Assembly (NCBI GenBank): GCA_023701435.1
Contig: JAMPXB010000002.1
Location: 112,171 to 176,170 of the forward strand
Source of the DNA: Bacteriovoracaceae bacterium
GTDB taxonomy: Bacteria; Bdellovibrionota; Bacteriovoracia; Bacteriovoracales; Bacteriovoracaceae
DNA: 64,000 bases
Reading direction: 5' to 3'
The notes below the pieces were generated by a model that was not told where the DNA came from, ran no database searches, and saw nothing but the letters and a program-made list of their open reading frames with translations. Made by a program: the position numbers and the translations under genes. This document shows, piece after piece, positions 54,202-64,000 of the stretch. Numbering within the stretch: position 1 is the first letter of the stretch; every line of letters begins with the position of its first letter.

Positions 54202-57200
54202 ATGAAGATAAAAAGATTTTTTACCACGAAAGGTAAAGGCCCCTACGCAGATCAAAAATTCGTAAAAAAAATGAGTGAAGTAAGAAACGTCGATGGTTCC
54301 AAAAAACTAGCGATGGAAGTGACAGTACCTGAAGCATGGTCACAAGTCGCCGCAGACATTCTTGCTCAGAAGTATTTTCGAAAACAGGGAGTCCCTCAAC
54401 TAGATGAGAATGAAAAAGTTTTATTGGATGAAAGTGGCAGGCCATTGTTAGGTAGTGAAACCGATGCAAGACAGGTCTTTAATCGCCTTGCCGATTGCTG
54501 GACTTCATGGGGAACTCGTTACAATTATTTTGACTCTAAAGAGGATGCTAATGCCTTTAGAGATGAAATTGCTTATACCTTGTCTCATCAGATGGCAGCA
54601 CCAAATTCTCCCCAATGGTTTAATACAGGTCTATTCACTTCCTATGGCCTTTCTGGAAATCCGCAAGGTCATTATTATGTTGATCCCAAGACTGAAAAAA
54701 TAATGAAATCAACTTCTGCCTATGAGCGACCGCAACCTCATGCCTGTTTCATTCAATCAATCAAGGATGATCTGGTTAATGAAGGTGGCATCATGGATCT
54801 CTGGAGCCGTGAGGCCCGTTTGTTCAAATATGGCTCAGGAACAGGAACGAACTTTTCAAACATTCGTGGAGACGGCGAGAGACTCTCTGGCGGGGGTTAT
54901 TCCTCAGGTCTTATGTCTTTCTTAAAAATTGGTGATCGTGCGGCCGGCGCCATTAAGTCAGGAGGAACTACCAGAAGAGCTGCTAAGATGATTTGTTTGG
55001 ATCTTGATCATCCTGACATAGAGGATTTTGTCACATGGAAAGTGAAGGAAGAAAGAAAAGTTGCTTCACTTGTCACCGGTTCAAAGATTTGTAAAAAACA
55101 TATTGATAATATCTTCAAGTCGATAACTCATTCCTCACTCACTGGTGAAGAAAAATATACCCCTAAGGCCAATCATGCACTCAATATGGCCTTAAAAGAT
55201 GCTCATCGGGATATGGTTCCTATGAACTATGTTTCCCGTACTATAGATCTGGCCCGTCAAGGTTTTGAGAGTATTGAATTTGAAGTTTATGATACTGACT
55301 GGAATTCAGAGGCCTATAACACTGTTTCTGGACAAAACTCTAATAATTCCATTCGCGTTCCAAATCGTTTTATCAAAAGTCTTGAACAAGATGCAGACTG
55401 GCCTTTGATCGCCCGCAGTGACAAAAAAGTTGTTAAGAAATTAAAGGCCCGTGATCTCTGGGATAAAATAAATGAAGCTGCCTGGCAGTGTGCCGATCCG
55501 GGAGTTCAATTCGATGACACCATTAATGAGTGGCATACTTGTCCTGAAGATGGCCGTATTAATGCCTCTAATCCGTGTTCGGAATATATGTTCCTGGATG
55601 ATACTGCCTGTAATCTCGCCTCCCTCAATTTAGTTTCATTCATTGATCCAGTTACAAACATGTTTGATGTAGAAAAATACATACACGCCTGCGAACTTTG
55701 GACGATGGTTCTGGAGATATCAGTCTTGATGGCGCAATTCCCATCTAAGGAAATTGCCGAAAGATCCTTTAAGTACAGGACTCTGGGACTAGGTTATGCC
55801 AATATTGGCGCCCTTTTGATGATCATGGGTGTTCCTTATGATTCAGAGAAAGGTCGAAATATGGCGGGAGCACTTGCCGCGATTATGGGTGGTACTGCTT
55901 ACAAAACCTCGGCCTTGATGGCAAAAGAGCATGGACCCTTTAAAGGTTACGAAAGCAATAAAGAGCACATGCTGAAAGTTATTCGTAATCATCGTCGTGC
56001 CGTTTATGGGGCCGAAACAAATGATTATGAAGGACTAACCGTTACTCCTCAAGGCCTAAATCCTGAACATGTAGATAGTTTTATAGTAAGTGCCGCTCAG
56101 GCCGCCTGGGATGATGCTTTATCTCTGGGTGAACAATATGGTTACAGAAATGCTCAAACCACAGTACTGGCCCCTACTGGGACGATTGGTCTGGTCATGG
56201 ATTGCGACACTACCGGAATTGAGCCGGACTTTTCTTTGGTTAAGTTTAAAAAACTCGCCGGGGGTGGTTATTTCAAAATCATCAATCAGTCCGTTCCAAG
56301 AGCGCTCAAAAGTTTAGGTTATAAAGAAAAAGAAATTAAAGACATCACTGACTATGCTGTCGGCAGAGGAACTTTAGTTGGATCACCTGTTCTAACTCAC
56401 GAACAACTTCGTCAGAAGGGATTTAGCGATGAGAAAATTTCCCTCATCGAAGCTCATCTGGCGACGGCCTTTGATATCACCTTTGCCTTCACCAGATATA
56501 TCTTGGGAGATGAATTTCTTAGGGATACTTTGAAATTAAGTGAGCAGCAAATAAACAATCCTGAATTAAATGTGCTCAAAGAAATTGGCCTTTCAAATGA
56601 GGAGATTCAAAAGGCGACTGATTTTGTCTGCGGTACTATGACCTTAGAAGGAGCGCCATTATTAAAAGAAGAACACCTTCCGGTCTTTGATTGTGCCAAT
56701 AAATGCGGGCGTTATGGAACCCGTATTATTTCAGCTTCCGGACATATTCGCATGATGGCAGCTGCTCAGCCTTACCTCTCTGGCGCGATTTCTAAAACGA
56801 TTAACATGCCAAATGATTGCTCTGTAAAAGATATTGCGGATGCCTATCTTCTTTCCTGGAAATTAATGGTTAAGGCCAATGCTATCTACCGGGACGGCTC
56901 AAAACTCTCTCAACCGCTGAATGCAGCGGCATTTGAAGATCTCGCCTTGTTGGACTCAGGTACCTCTCAAAATGAAAAGATCATCATGATGGCGGAAAAA
57001 ATAGTTGAGAAAATCGTTTATAAAGAAATTTCTGCCCGTAAGAGTCTGCCTAACCGAAGAATTGGTTATACCCAGAAAGCAAATATTGCTGGTCACAAAG
57101 TGTATTTGAGAACCGGGCAATATGACGATGGCACTCTGGGAGAGATCTTCATTGATATGCATAAAGAAGGAGCCGCTTACCGCTCCCTTATGAACTGTTT

Positions 57201-57699
57201 CTCAATTGCCATCTCTCTGGGGCTTCAATATGGAGTACCGCTGGAAGAATTCGTAGATGCCTTTACCTTCACCCGCTTTGAACCCAATGGTGTTGTTACC
57301 GGCCATGATAATATCAAGATGGCCACATCGGTTATCGATTACATCTTCCGGGATCTGGCCTGTCGTTATTTAGGTCGTCATGACCTGGTTCATGTTAAGC
57401 CTAGTGATCTTAAGCCTGGTTCTATTCAAGATGAAGATGAGGCTACGGAAGGGCCACTGCTTGCTATCATGTCTAAGGAGCAAGTTCAGTATGCTGACGG
57501 ACAAACAACGATTCACACTCAAAAGGTCTTTACTCCAGAAGCAGATTACAAAATGACAGAAGTTGCTAAAAAACGTCAAATGGCCCGAGTGAAGGGTTAT
57601 GAGGGTGATCCATGTCCTGAGTGTCAAAGTTTTACAATGGTGAGAAATGGTTCTTGTTTAAAATGTGATTCCTGCGGAACGACGACCGGTTGTTCTTAA
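54202..57699 (+). CDS. nrdJ: Class II (adenosylcobalamin-dependent) ribonucleotide reductase
   Basis: 1165 residues. It makes deoxyribonucleotides with or without oxygen. Motifs are [10 protein letters not shown] near the start, [14 protein letters not shown], the active-site stretch [48 protein letters not shown] and the C-terminal redox cysteines ([18 protein letters not shown]). No ATP-cone is seen at the N-terminus. An oxygen-independent enzyme suits a denitrifier. A clear terminator follows. No B12 riboswitch is seen upstream, as expected for a B12-using enzyme. Confidence 0.95.
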   Translation: MKIKRFFTTKGKGPYADQKFVKKMSEVRNVDGSKKLAMEVTVPEAWSQVAADILAQKYFRKQGVPQLDENEKVLLDESGRPLLGSETDARQVFNRLADCWTSWGTRYNYFDSKEDANAFRDEIAYTLSHQMAAPNSPQWFNTGLFTSYGLSGNPQGHYYVDPKTEKIMKSTSAYERPQPHACFIQSIKDDLVNEGGIMDLWSREARLFKYGSGTGTNFSNIRGDGERLSGGGYSSGLMSFLKIGDRAAGAIKSGGTTRRAAKMICLDLDHPDIEDFVTWKVKEERKVASLVTGSKICKKHIDNIFKSITHSSLTGEEKYTPKANHALNMALKDAHRDMVPMNYVSRTIDLARQGFESIEFEVYDTDWNSEAYNTVSGQNSNNSIRVPNRFIKSLEQDADWPLIARSDKKVVKKLKARDLWDKINEAAWQCADPGVQFDDTINEWHTCPEDGRINASNPCSEYMFLDDTACNLASLNLVSFIDPVTNMFDVEKYIHACELWTMVLEISVLMAQFPSKEIAERSFKYRTLGLGYANIGALLMIMGVPYDSEKGRNMAGALAAIMGGTAYKTSALMAKEHGPFKGYESNKEHMLKVIRNHRRAVYGAETNDYEGLTVTPQGLNPEHVDSFIVSAAQAAWDDALSLGEQYGYRNAQTTVLAPTGTIGLVMDCDTTGIEPDFSLVKFKKLAGGGYFKIINQSVPRALKSLGYKEKEIKDITDYAVGRGTLVGSPVLTHEQLRQKGFSDEKISLIEAHLATAFDITFAFTRYILGDEFLRDTLKLSEQQINNPELNVLKEIGLSNEEIQKATDFVCGTMTLEGAPLLKEEHLPVFDCANKCGRYGTRIISASGHIRMMAAAQPYLSGAISKTINMPNDCSVKDIADAYLLSWKLMVKANAIYRDGSKLSQPLNAAAFEDLALLDSGTSQNEKIIMMAEKIVEKIVYKEISARKSLPNRRIGYTQKANIAGHKVYLRTGQYDDGTLGEIFIDMHKEGAAYRSLMNCFSIAISLGLQYGVPLEEFVDAFTFTRFEPNGVVTGHDNIKMATSVIDYIFRDLACRYLGRHDLVHVKPSDLKPGSIQDEDEATEGPLLAIMSKEQVQYADGQTTIHTQKVFTPEADYKMTEVAKKRQMARVKGYEGDPCPECQSFTMVRNGSCLKCDSCGTTTGCS

Positions 57700-57709
57700 G
57701 TCGTATTAA

Positions 57710-57758
57710 AGTATTTAAGGCAATCCCTTCCCTTTCAGAGCGGGATTGCCTAAATACT
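57710..57758 (+). terminator. Long hairpin terminator after nrdJ
   Basis: AGTATTTAAGGCAATCCC pairs with GGGATTGCCTAAATACT (one bulged A) around a ~14-base loop. T-rich sequence is short on the right and A-rich on the left, so it may work for both convergent units. Confidence 0.75.
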
Positions 57759-57810
57759 GTTTGCCCCAAGTATGGACTAAGGCCACAAAAGAGGTGTGTA
57801 AGTAAAAATG

Positions 57811-58317
57811 TTACTTTAGCTTCATCACCACTTCATAACCATTAAGCAGCGGAAGGCCGCTAATGAAAGTCACTTTCGCCTGGCCCCAACCTACTGATGG
57901 AAGTTCTGGGTGATAAATGATTTCGATCTTAGATTTACCGTTCTTTGGCAGTACCAAGACTTCGAAAGCATCTTTTCTATTGCCCAAGGTGGTTCGCTTG
58001 ACGAATTTAATGACTCCATCGGTAAGTTTCATTGTACCGAGAGTTTCAAGTTCGAGATAACCCCGCTCATCTTTAAACTGCAGAGGTAGATCTACTATCA
58101 CTTCGCCTTTTAAGAGGTCGGAAGGTACAGGTGCCAAGGATTTTTTATCAATGGCGTAACCCATACGTACGGTAAAACTGGTCTGATTGGGTAACACATC
58201 GGTAAAGGCACTGCCGCCTTTATGAAGTTTTCCCGGAAGAATTTCGTACTGGGCCTTGGGGGCCGCAATCGCCATATTCATAAATAGAATAGTAAACAAA
58301 ATGATGAAGTTTTTCAT
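57811..58317 (-). CDS. Small secreted protein of unknown function
   Basis: 168 residues. A signal peptide (MKNFIILFTILFMNMAIAA) is followed by a ~148-residue, mostly beta domain with no cysteine and no motif I recognise. ATG 58317 is chosen because AAAGGAAC precedes it and the signal peptide begins there; a longer frame upstream reads through the metallopeptidase gene. It follows that gene by 17 bp and is probably co-transcribed, so it may be a partner, substrate or inhibitor of the peptidase. Confidence 0.72.
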   Translation of the reverse strand: MKNFIILFTILFMNMAIAAPKAQYEILPGKLHKGGSAFTDVLPNQTSFTVRMGYAIDKKSLAPVPSDLLKGEVIVDLPLQFKDERGYLELETLGTMKLTDGVIKFVKRTTLGNRKDAFEVLVLPKNGKSKIEIIYHPELPSVGWGQAKVTFISGLPLLNGYEVVMKLK

Positions 58318-58334
58318 GACACATGTTCCTTTAT

Positions 58335-59144
58335 TTAATAGCGATACCAACAAGACGGTCTTGCACCCGTTTGGTTGGCACCACAAGGGTAATTCTTTTC
58401 CGAACACAGGCTTCCTTGAAAGAGTGTATCGATGCGACATTGCTCTTCCGGGTAGGAATCAAAGAGAGTGGCCTTAACAACATTACGGCTAGGTGTATCG
58501 ATATCAATGCTCTTTTGATATTGCCCTAGATGAATCAGAACTTTCCTGAAAGCGTCAATCGCCTTGGAGGTATTAAGGCAAATGAGAAAGTCTACTTCGT
58601 CCTGATAAGTAATCCGGCACTGGGTGAAGGAGACCTCGGGAATATCATCGGGAATGGAGAGTTTTTTTAATTTATGCTTATGAGCAAAGTATCTTTTAAG
58701 ACAAATCCCACTGGCAAAATAATCTGACTGACCTTCTGAAGAAGACCACAGGAATTCCTTAATCTTAATCTTGGGTTTGCCCCCGATGACATGGGCCAGT
58801 TCATGACAGGCGGTGAGTGCGTGACCTTCATCATTCATGCCGGGAATACGGGCCATGCCACCCCAAAAATTCAAGGAATAATGAGTGGCACTCTCCTGAT
58901 GGGCCCAAGCGGTAAAGAAAGGCTTCGCCCAATCAGTTTTAATTTCAATCGTGCATCCCTGATCCTGCACTTCCTTAAAGTGAAGTGCATAAACAAGCGC
59001 CGGAATATTTCGAAAACTCTCCGGAGTGATAGTGGAGTTAGTGGGATCAGTCGTAAGAATTTGATAGCGGAAATGCTCGGGATATTCCCCTTGAGCAAAT
59101 GCAGTAGATAAAAAAATGGCGAGACACAGTATGATGAATGACAT
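58335..59144 (-). CDS. Secreted HExxH zinc metallopeptidase
   Basis: 269 residues. Signal peptide (cleavage near FAQ), then a catalytic domain with HELAH (114-118) as the zinc and catalytic motif and a possible third ligand or second shell in SSSEGQSDYF (Glu137, Asp141). There are several cysteines, consistent with an exported disulfide-bonded enzyme, and a Cys-rich end. ATG 59144 is taken because it opens the signal peptide, though no clear ribosome site precedes it; GTG 59228 is an alternative. No exact peptidase family is assigned. Confidence 0.75.
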   Translation of the reverse strand: MSFIILCLAIFLSTAFAQGEYPEHFRYQILTTDPTNSTITPESFRNIPALVYALHFKEVQDQGCTIEIKTDWAKPFFTAWAHQESATHYSLNFWGGMARIPGMNDEGHALTACHELAHVIGGKPKIKIKEFLWSSSEGQSDYFASGICLKRYFAHKHKLKKLSIPDDIPEVSFTQCRITYQDEVDFLICLNTSKAIDAFRKVLIHLGQYQKSIDIDTPSRNVVKATLFDSYPEEQCRIDTLFQGSLCSEKNYPCGANQTGARPSCWYRY

Positions 59145-59361
59145 AGGAGTCAACAATACCAGAGATTTCAAGCCGATAAGCGGGGTCTGAAGATTTGACA
59201 GGGTCAGAGTGCAAACTTTTTGGGTCACCAGGATTAGTTCAAAACGAATAAAAAAAATTTTTCCTTAAGAAGGAATAAAAGAGGGATTCCAAGTATTTAG
59301 GGTCAAAAAGAGAGGTCTCTAAGATAAAAGTGGGTCCTTGAAGCGTGTATAATTCTTTTCC

Positions 59362-59970
59362 ATGGCCTTAGAAAAAGACGTAAAAAACATAGAAGAACTT
59401 ATCTCTCAAATCACCCAGGCGGCACTCCACCAGACTGTCGCCTATGTGTGGAAAAGATCTCCCGAGGGGATCACCGTCATTAATGAGAAGGTCTTAATTC
59501 TCAGAGTGAATGAACGAAAAGAACTTAAAATTCAATTCCTGGATGACGTCACTATTCCGGTCGGAGAAGATATCCTATTTGCTCTGGAAGGCGGGATACT
59601 GGTCTTTAAATCTAAAGTATTAAGTTGTACCGGACGTTTTGCTACTCTTAGCATTCCGTCGATGGCCAAAGGTATTGAGCGCAGACGCAGTCCCCGAGTT
59701 TCCTATAAATATGAAGAACGCATTGATTTTGATATTGAGATTCGAAACAATGTCACCACGGCTTTTTTACTGGATCTTTCCCAGCATGGGATGTGCTTGT
59801 CTCTTTCTGATGAAACAGTTCGAAATCTCCGCTTAGAGCAAAAAATTCGTATCCTCCGGGGAAGTAAGGGAGTCTCGCCTACGGAATGTATTGTGAGGTC
59901 CATTCGCGTCTTTAAAGGGGCCAAAATCGGGCGATCAATGATGTATGCCGTGGGACTCGAGTTTGTCTAA
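59362..59970 (+). CDS. PilZ-domain protein
   Basis: 202 residues. Residues ~105-200 form a PilZ domain: RRRSPR (107-112) and DLSQHG (138-143) are the two cyclic-di-GMP-binding motifs (RxxxR and [D/N]xSxxG). Residues 1-100 are a YcgR-like N-terminal beta domain (FKSKVLSCTGRFATLSIP). It likely senses c-di-GMP and adjusts motility or surface behaviour. Monocistronic; no ribosome site is obvious. It overlaps the convergent lysA end by 4 bp. Confidence 0.85.
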   Translation: MALEKDVKNIEELISQITQAALHQTVAYVWKRSPEGITVINEKVLILRVNERKELKIQFLDDVTIPVGEDILFALEGGILVFKSKVLSCTGRFATLSIPSMAKGIERRRSPRVSYKYEERIDFDIEIRNNVTTAFLLDLSQHGMCLSLSDETVRNLRLEQKIRILRGSKGVSPTECIVRSIRVFKGAKIGRSMMYAVGLEFV

Positions 59971-61160
59971 ACCATCCATTCCAGATTTGTCTTTGGAACT
60001 CTCGGCACCATAAGCTCATTGTGATGAACGATGGCCTCACCCACTAAATTGTGACACAGAAAATGAGGCATGCTTTCCGAGAAGCCGTAGGCCCCGGTGC
60101 GCTTAAACTCCAGCCAGTCACCAACTTTTAAACTCTCCGGCAGATCAAATTCACCCAGACTATCCAGGGCCGTACATAGAGGTCCATGAACGGCATAGCG
60201 CTTGTGAGTAGTTCCTTCAACCATAAAGGCTTCACAGGGAAAAGCTTCACCCACTAAAGCGGGTCTGGCCATGTGGTTGATACCACCTTCGGTCACGATG
60301 ATATTCTTCCCACGAACAGTTTTAATATCCACAATACGGGTCAGGTAGGAGCCAAACTTTCCAATGGAGAAGCGGCCTAGTTCCAACCAGATTTTATCCA
60401 GCTCATATTTCTTTTTAAGTTTCAGGAGCAGTTCGTGAACTTCGGAAAAATTCATTTCACGATTATCTGAGTAGGAGAGTCCGAGTCCACCGCCCAGATC
60501 TAAAACCTGAAGGGGAAATCCCATCGCTAAAGAAAGCTTCTGGCAGGCCTCCGTAGTGTGAGTCCAGACTTTTTCCAAATGAGCTAAGTCCAGCATATTG
60601 CCCCACTGAAAGCAGTGAAGACCCATGACTTGGATGTTCTTGTAGTCACTCAGTTGTATCGTTTGCCAGTCTTCCACTCCTAAGCCAAAAGGCGTGATAG
60701 TGGAGCCCCCAAGTACACTTTTTAAATCATCATTCCAGTCGAGCTGAACCCGCAAGAGAACTTCTTGAGTGCGTCCGAGTTTTCCGGCCACATCATTTAA
60801 GTCTTTTAACTGATTAAGGCTTTCCACCACGATCGCCTGAACTTCTGCCTGCATCATGGCCGCCAGGTAGTTCTTGGATTTGGCGGGACCGGTGGCAATT
60901 AAATCATGAGGTCCATATCCGGCGGATCTGGCCTGCTGAAGTTCACCCAGGCTTGCCACATCAGCGCCGAAGCCGTTCTTGTTTAAAATCCTGAGGATTT
61001 CAGACAAGGGATTGGCCTTGGTGGCGTACCACACACGAATGTCGGGATGGAGAGTTTTTTTAATGCTCTTGATGTGAGCTTCGAACTGATCGAGATCGTA
61101 GAAATAAAACGACGACTGATAGCGGTTAATCATCTCTTTGATATGATCAGTTCGGTTCAT
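59967..61160 (-). CDS. lysA: Diaminopimelate decarboxylase-type enzyme
   Basis: 397 residues, alanine-racemase-fold PLP decarboxylase. The PLP lysine is in WYATKANP; later motifs are LDLGGGLG and TEGGINHMARPAL. It decarboxylates meso-diaminopimelate to lysine. It is the last gene of the lysC-dapB-dapA-dapD-lysA operon and starts 2 bp after dapD (GAGG at the dapD end). Related ornithine/carboxynorspermidine enzymes share the fold, but the operon favours LysA. Confidence 0.88.
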   Translation of the reverse strand: MNRTDHIKEMINRYQSSFYFYDLDQFEAHIKSIKKTLHPDIRVWYATKANPLSEILRILNKNGFGADVASLGELQQARSAGYGPHDLIATGPAKSKNYLAAMMQAEVQAIVVESLNQLKDLNDVAGKLGRTQEVLLRVQLDWNDDLKSVLGGSTITPFGLGVEDWQTIQLSDYKNIQVMGLHCFQWGNMLDLAHLEKVWTHTTEACQKLSLAMGFPLQVLDLGGGLGLSYSDNREMNFSEVHELLLKLKKKYELDKIWLELGRFSIGKFGSYLTRIVDIKTVRGKNIIVTEGGINHMARPALVGEAFPCEAFMVEGTTHKRYAVHGPLCTALDSLGEFDLPESLKVGDWLEFKRTGAYGFSESMPHFLCHNLVGEAIVHHNELMVPRVPKTNLEWMV

Positions 61161-61162
61161 GG

Positions 61163-61906
61163 TTACCTCAAAAGACTTTCAAGTTCCAAAGCTGCTGATG
61201 TTTTAGCATCCTTGTATTTGATGATCATGGCACATCTGAGCTGAAGACCCATTTGACTTGCCCACCCTAATTTCTCTGAAACCGGACGAGAGCCCGTGAC
61301 CACGACAGCGTAAGGAGGAATCGGTTCACCCGCTTCCAAAACCCTTTCATTAACACAGTCATAAACAGGAATGCCCTTGGAGAGAATGGTTCCCGGAGCA
61401 ATGACTGCTCCTTCTGACACCTGAACACCTTCCACGATCACGGCCCCTGCTCCGATAAATGCATTGTCTTCAATCACCACAGGAGTTTGTCCCACAGGCT
61501 CCAAGACGCCGCCAATCTGTACACCTGCTGAGAGGTGAACGTTTTTACCAATCTGCGCACATGAACCCACCAGCGCGTGGGAGTCCACCATGGTGCCGGA
61601 ATCTACATAGGCCCCAACATTGATATAGGCCGGAGGCATGATGATGACCCCGGATGCCACATAGGCCCCACGACGGACACTTGATCCACCAGGAACCATA
61701 CGAACTTTGTCTTCTACTTTAAACTCACGGGCCGGAAGATTGTGTTTATCCACAAAGCCGCCAGCAAATTCTTTTAACTCTCCGGCCTTGAAGGCCGCAA
61801 GGATTGCTTCTTTCACTTCTGTCTGGGCCACCCACTTGCCGTCAATTTTCTGGGCCGAGCGCACTTGTCCTTTTTCTAATAGATCGAGAGTTTCTTGCCA
61901 ATTCAT
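61163..61906 (-). CDS. dapD: Tetrahydrodipicolinate N-succinyltransferase
   Basis: 247 residues with left-handed beta-helix hexapeptide repeats (for example INVGAYVDSGTMVDSHALVGSCAQIGKNVHLSAG and VIEDNAFIGAGAVIVEG). Catalyses the succinylation or acetylation step in diaminopimelate synthesis; the DapD/DapH distinction rests on length and the N-terminal helical domain. It overlaps the dapA stop and is followed at once by lysA. Confidence 0.92.
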   Translation of the reverse strand: MNWQETLDLLEKGQVRSAQKIDGKWVAQTEVKEAILAAFKAGELKEFAGGFVDKHNLPAREFKVEDKVRMVPGGSSVRRGAYVASGVIIMPPAYINVGAYVDSGTMVDSHALVGSCAQIGKNVHLSAGVQIGGVLEPVGQTPVVIEDNAFIGAGAVIVEGVQVSEGAVIAPGTILSKGIPVYDCVNERVLEAGEPIPPYAVVVTGSRPVSEKLGWASQMGLQLRCAMIIKYKDAKTSAALELESLLR

Positions 61907-62787
61907 TACATGATCTCCTTATACCAACGTTTAACATCCTGATCGGCCTTTAAGACCACTTCAGTTGAAGTCATATCCTCATGAGACAAAGGCGCCATCA
62001 TGCGGGCAGTTTTAATTACCCCTTGCTCATGCATTAAGTACTTCACAGGAACGGGATTAGAGACCACAAAGAGGCTATTAGCGGCACTGGTCCACAGATC
62101 CTTAGCATTGAAAGTTTTCTTTAAGCACTGTTCAACATAGAGATGAGTCTCTTTAGGCCAGGCATTAGAGGCCACAGAAACAAGTCCCGCCGATCCGGCC
62201 TGGGCAAATTCCGGCATGAGGCCATCGTCTCCGCAGAAGACTTTCTTGCCACCAGCAGCTGCCAGGTATTCTTTGAATTTTTCTACTGAGCCTGAAGCTT
62301 CTTTAATGGCCCAGAAGTTTTTATGAGTATTAAGACGTTTCACCGCTTCGGTTGACATCGCAACGGCCGTTCTACCGGGAACGTTATAAAGCATACAAGG
62401 GCGAGTGGCGGTATCCATTAAGGCCCCAAACCACTCATACTGGCCCACAGGACCTGGTTTTGCGTAATGAGGAGTTACTAGAAGATAAGCATGAACATTA
62501 AGGCCTTCCAGGTACTGGATCCACTCTTTTTGCTCATCCAGAAGGTTTCCGCCGACACCCACCATAATGGGAGACTTAGGCTTCATCTTCACTACGTGTT
62601 CAATGATTTGTTTTCTTGTTTGAAGGTTTAAGTTCAGGGCCTCACCGGTAGAACCCAGAATAAGAAGACCGTTGCCGGCAGCATCCTGGTCCTGCACAAC
62701 CTTTGTCAGACTCTCCAGATCAAGTGTTCCGTTGTCCAGTAGGGGAGTGACCACGGCAGTCCATAGTGAGTAATCGTTTAAGTTCAT
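61906..62787 (-). CDS. dapA: 4-Hydroxy-tetrahydrodipicolinate synthase
   Basis: 293 residues, TIM-barrel aldolase. Motifs are LGSTGEALNL, VTPHYAKPG, LYNVPGRT (catalytic Tyr) and FWAIKEASGS (Schiff-base Lys). ATG 62787 follows AGGAAGG and starts the family-typical N-terminus; the longer frame reading into dapB is rejected. It is 10 bp downstream of dapB. Confidence 0.95.
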   Translation of the reverse strand: MNLNDYSLWTAVVTPLLDNGTLDLESLTKVVQDQDAAGNGLLILGSTGEALNLNLQTRKQIIEHVVKMKPKSPIMVGVGGNLLDEQKEWIQYLEGLNVHAYLLVTPHYAKPGPVGQYEWFGALMDTATRPCMLYNVPGRTAVAMSTEAVKRLNTHKNFWAIKEASGSVEKFKEYLAAAGGKKVFCGDDGLMPEFAQAGSAGLVSVASNAWPKETHLYVEQCLKKTFNAKDLWTSAANSLFVVSNPVPVKYLMHEQGVIKTARMMAPLSHEDMTSTEVVLKADQDVKRWYKEIM

Positions 62788-62797
62788 AACCCTTCCT

Positions 62798-63463
62798 TTA
62801 TAGGGACAGATGAGACTCCACGACTTTTTGAAAAGCGTGAAGGCCCGGATCCATCTTGTTCTGAGTGATATAGTTTGCGGCCCACAGGGCGCCTTCGGCA
62901 AAGAGTGTGCGGTTTTTTGCCTCATGAGTGAGTCTGAGGATTTCCCCTGGGGTCTCCAGGGTTAAGGTATGAAGTCCTACCACGTCACCGGTGCGCTCAG
63001 AGGTGATTTCACAGGGCTCCGCTAGCCACTCTTTCATAGACAGTGCTGTCCCTGAGGGAGCGTCCAGTTTTTTAGTATGGTGAACTTCATGAATGGAAAG
63101 GGTCTTTTCTGAAAACAAGTGATCCACCTGGTGCAGTCTTTGGATCAACTGCTTTAAGACAACTACCCCAAGAGAAAAATTGGTGGCGTGAATCCACGAG
63201 AGATTTTTCTCCTGGAGAGTTTTGTCAAAAGAAGATGGCCAGGTAAAACCAGTGGAACCAGTTACAACCGGCAGCTGTGTTTCCAGCAGCACGGGAATCA
63301 AGGCATGGAACGCCTCCCCTGGGAGGAAGGAGACGATCACGTCATGCTTGATGAGTTTTTCATAAGTAGGAAGATTCTTCGAATCAAAGACTTCAACTTC
63401 GCCACTGGCCAGCTCCAGTACTTTTGAACCAGTTTTGCCTTTCCCGAGTAAAGCGATTTTCAT
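62798..63463 (-). CDS. dapB: Dihydrodipicolinate reductase, short form
   Basis: 221 residues, short relative to the usual ~270, mainly through missing loops in the N-terminal nucleotide-binding domain (GKGKTGSKVLEL). The catalytic region is intact: HHTKKLDAPSGTALSM, and HATNFSLGVVVL before it. It reduces the DapA product. Its start overlaps the lysC stop by 4 bp. Confidence 0.9.
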   Translation of the reverse strand: MKIALLGKGKTGSKVLELASGEVEVFDSKNLPTYEKLIKHDVIVSFLPGEAFHALIPVLLETQLPVVTGSTGFTWPSSFDKTLQEKNLSWIHATNFSLGVVVLKQLIQRLHQVDHLFSEKTLSIHEVHHTKKLDAPSGTALSMKEWLAEPCEITSERTGDVVGLHTLTLETPGEILRLTHEAKNRTLFAEGALWAANYITQNKMDPGLHAFQKVVESHLSL

Positions 63464-64000
63464 GCTTCCTCGATCAGCGCGCGGTGAAGATTTTGAATAA
63501 CTGTTTTGCAGTCTTCTTCACGAACCAGGAAGTTAAAGTTATACGGTGATGCCCCAAGGCTCATCATGCGGATATTAACGTCATCAACGGTATTAAAGAT
63601 GGCCTTGGCCAGAGAGGCCTTCTGAGTCAGCTCATTTCCGATGAGAGACACTAATGAGTAGCCGGCCTCAATATGGATGTTCCCGACTTTCTCCAGGTCC
63701 TTAATAAATTGGGCGTTTTCTAATGTCGCGTTCTCGACAGTGACCGCTACGGAAATTTCTGAAGTGGTGACACAGTCAACTGAAACGCGGTGACGGCCAA
63801 AGACTTCAAAGAGTCCGCTCATAAAGCCGTAAGCGTTGTACATGGTGGGTGTCGTAATCGTTAAGAGTGCCTGGGAGCCACGCTTAGTGATAGCGCGAAC
63901 AGCAGGACGCAGACCCACTTCAGATCTAATCCAGGTGCCTGGCAGATTTTTTTCAAAGCTTGATCCCACAAAAACGGGAATAGATTTTCTCACCGCCGGA
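63460..64000 (-). CDS. lysC: Aspartokinase, C-terminal part (cut by window edge)
   Basis: The frame is open to the right edge of the window; about 180 C-terminal residues are seen. They form the two ACT regulatory domains of aspartokinase (RAITKRGSQALLTITTPTMY, VDCVTTSEISVAV, GNELTQKASLAKAIF, MMSLGASPYNFNFLV), which bind lysine for feedback control. The catalytic domain lies beyond the window. First visible gene of the lysine/diaminopimelate operon. Confidence 0.92.
   Translation of the reverse strand, partial: PAVRKSIPVFVGSSFEKNLPGTWIRSEVGLRPAVRAITKRGSQALLTITTPTMYNAYGFMSGLFEVFGRHRVSVDCVTTSEISVAVTVENATLENAQFIKDLEKVGNIHIEAGYSLVSLIGNELTQKASLAKAIFNTVDDVNIRMMSLGASPYNFNFLVREEDCKTVIQNLHRALIEEA

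Noticed and set aside
1-64000. CRISPR array, insertion sequence, prophage, tRNA or rRNA
   Set aside because: No regularly spaced repeats, transposase or integrase genes, cloverleaf-type sequences or rRNA segments were noticed on reading the window; a short tRNA could have been missed by eye.

Overview
The window comes from a Gram-negative, facultatively denitrifying bacterium. The evidence is outer-membrane barrel and lipoprotein genes, Sec and Tat signals, alternative complex III, and a moderately AT-rich base composition. The mix of genes (alternative complex III, a narCGHJI order, a clade-II-like nos cluster, a fused E1 dehydrogenase, PilZ, secreted metallopeptidase) would fit Bdellovibrionota or another deltaproteobacteria-like lineage. 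That placement is a guess from gene content; no rRNA or tRNA gene is visible.

Layout. 0-1.3 kb: 5' part of norR (minus strand, cut by the window edge) divergent from the di-iron repair gene ytfE, with two NorR-type operators and a sigma-54 promoter between them. 1.4-9.6 kb: nos cluster with two adjacent NosZ-like genes, then nosD, nosF, nosL, nosY and a membrane protein. 9.6-15.7 kb (minus): a small conserved gene, a five-gene operon for a membrane-linked Nap/Nas-type molybdoenzyme (cytochrome b, molybdopterin subunit, ferredoxin, Rieske, small membrane protein), and ctaA. 15.7-20.8 kb: outer-membrane barrel, hemerythrin, DGC-type protein, radical SAM protein, NarK-DoxX fusion. 21-36 kb: narCGHJI followed on the same strand by actABCDEF and a NifU-like gene. 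36-43 kb: molybdenum cofactor operon (moeA, moaA, moaC, mobBA, moaD, moaE, moeB-rhodanese), a small ORF and nnrS. 43-48 kb: MOSC gene, tatA, narK, PLP decarboxylase. 47.6-52 kb (minus): acyltransferase-like gene, fused E1 dehydrogenase, acyl-CoA dehydrogenase. 52-57.7 kb: cyclic-nucleotide-domain protein, hemerythrin-PAS protein, a 46-residue CCGGCGG protein, class II ribonucleotide reductase. 58-64 kb: two secreted proteins, PilZ protein, lysC-dapB-dapA-dapD-lysA.

How it works together. Nitrate enters through two NarK proteins and is reduced by NarGHI, whose molybdenum cofactor is made by the moa/moe/mob operon. Alternative complex III would carry quinol electrons to periplasmic carriers. 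N2O is reduced by the Nos system. NorR, YtfE, NnrS and hemerythrins deal with nitric oxide. Nitrite and NO reductases are not in the window.

Two things stand out. First, the two NosZ-like proteins have complementary losses. The first (1459-3375) keeps every CuA ligand and has lost all seven CuZ histidines. The second (3377-5698) keeps all seven CuZ histidines, has lost every CuA ligand and carries a fused cytochrome c. This reads as an obligate two-subunit nitrous oxide reductase with one copper centre per subunit; I know of no description of it. Second, an FNR/DNR-like box (core TGAY-N4-RTCA) sits at a fixed class II distance (-40.5 or -41.5) from a plausible -10 box in front of at least eight transcription units, with two more degenerate cases. 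This ties nos, the molybdoenzyme operon, moa, narK, hemerythrins and an acyl-CoA/oxoacid dehydrogenase operon into one regulon.
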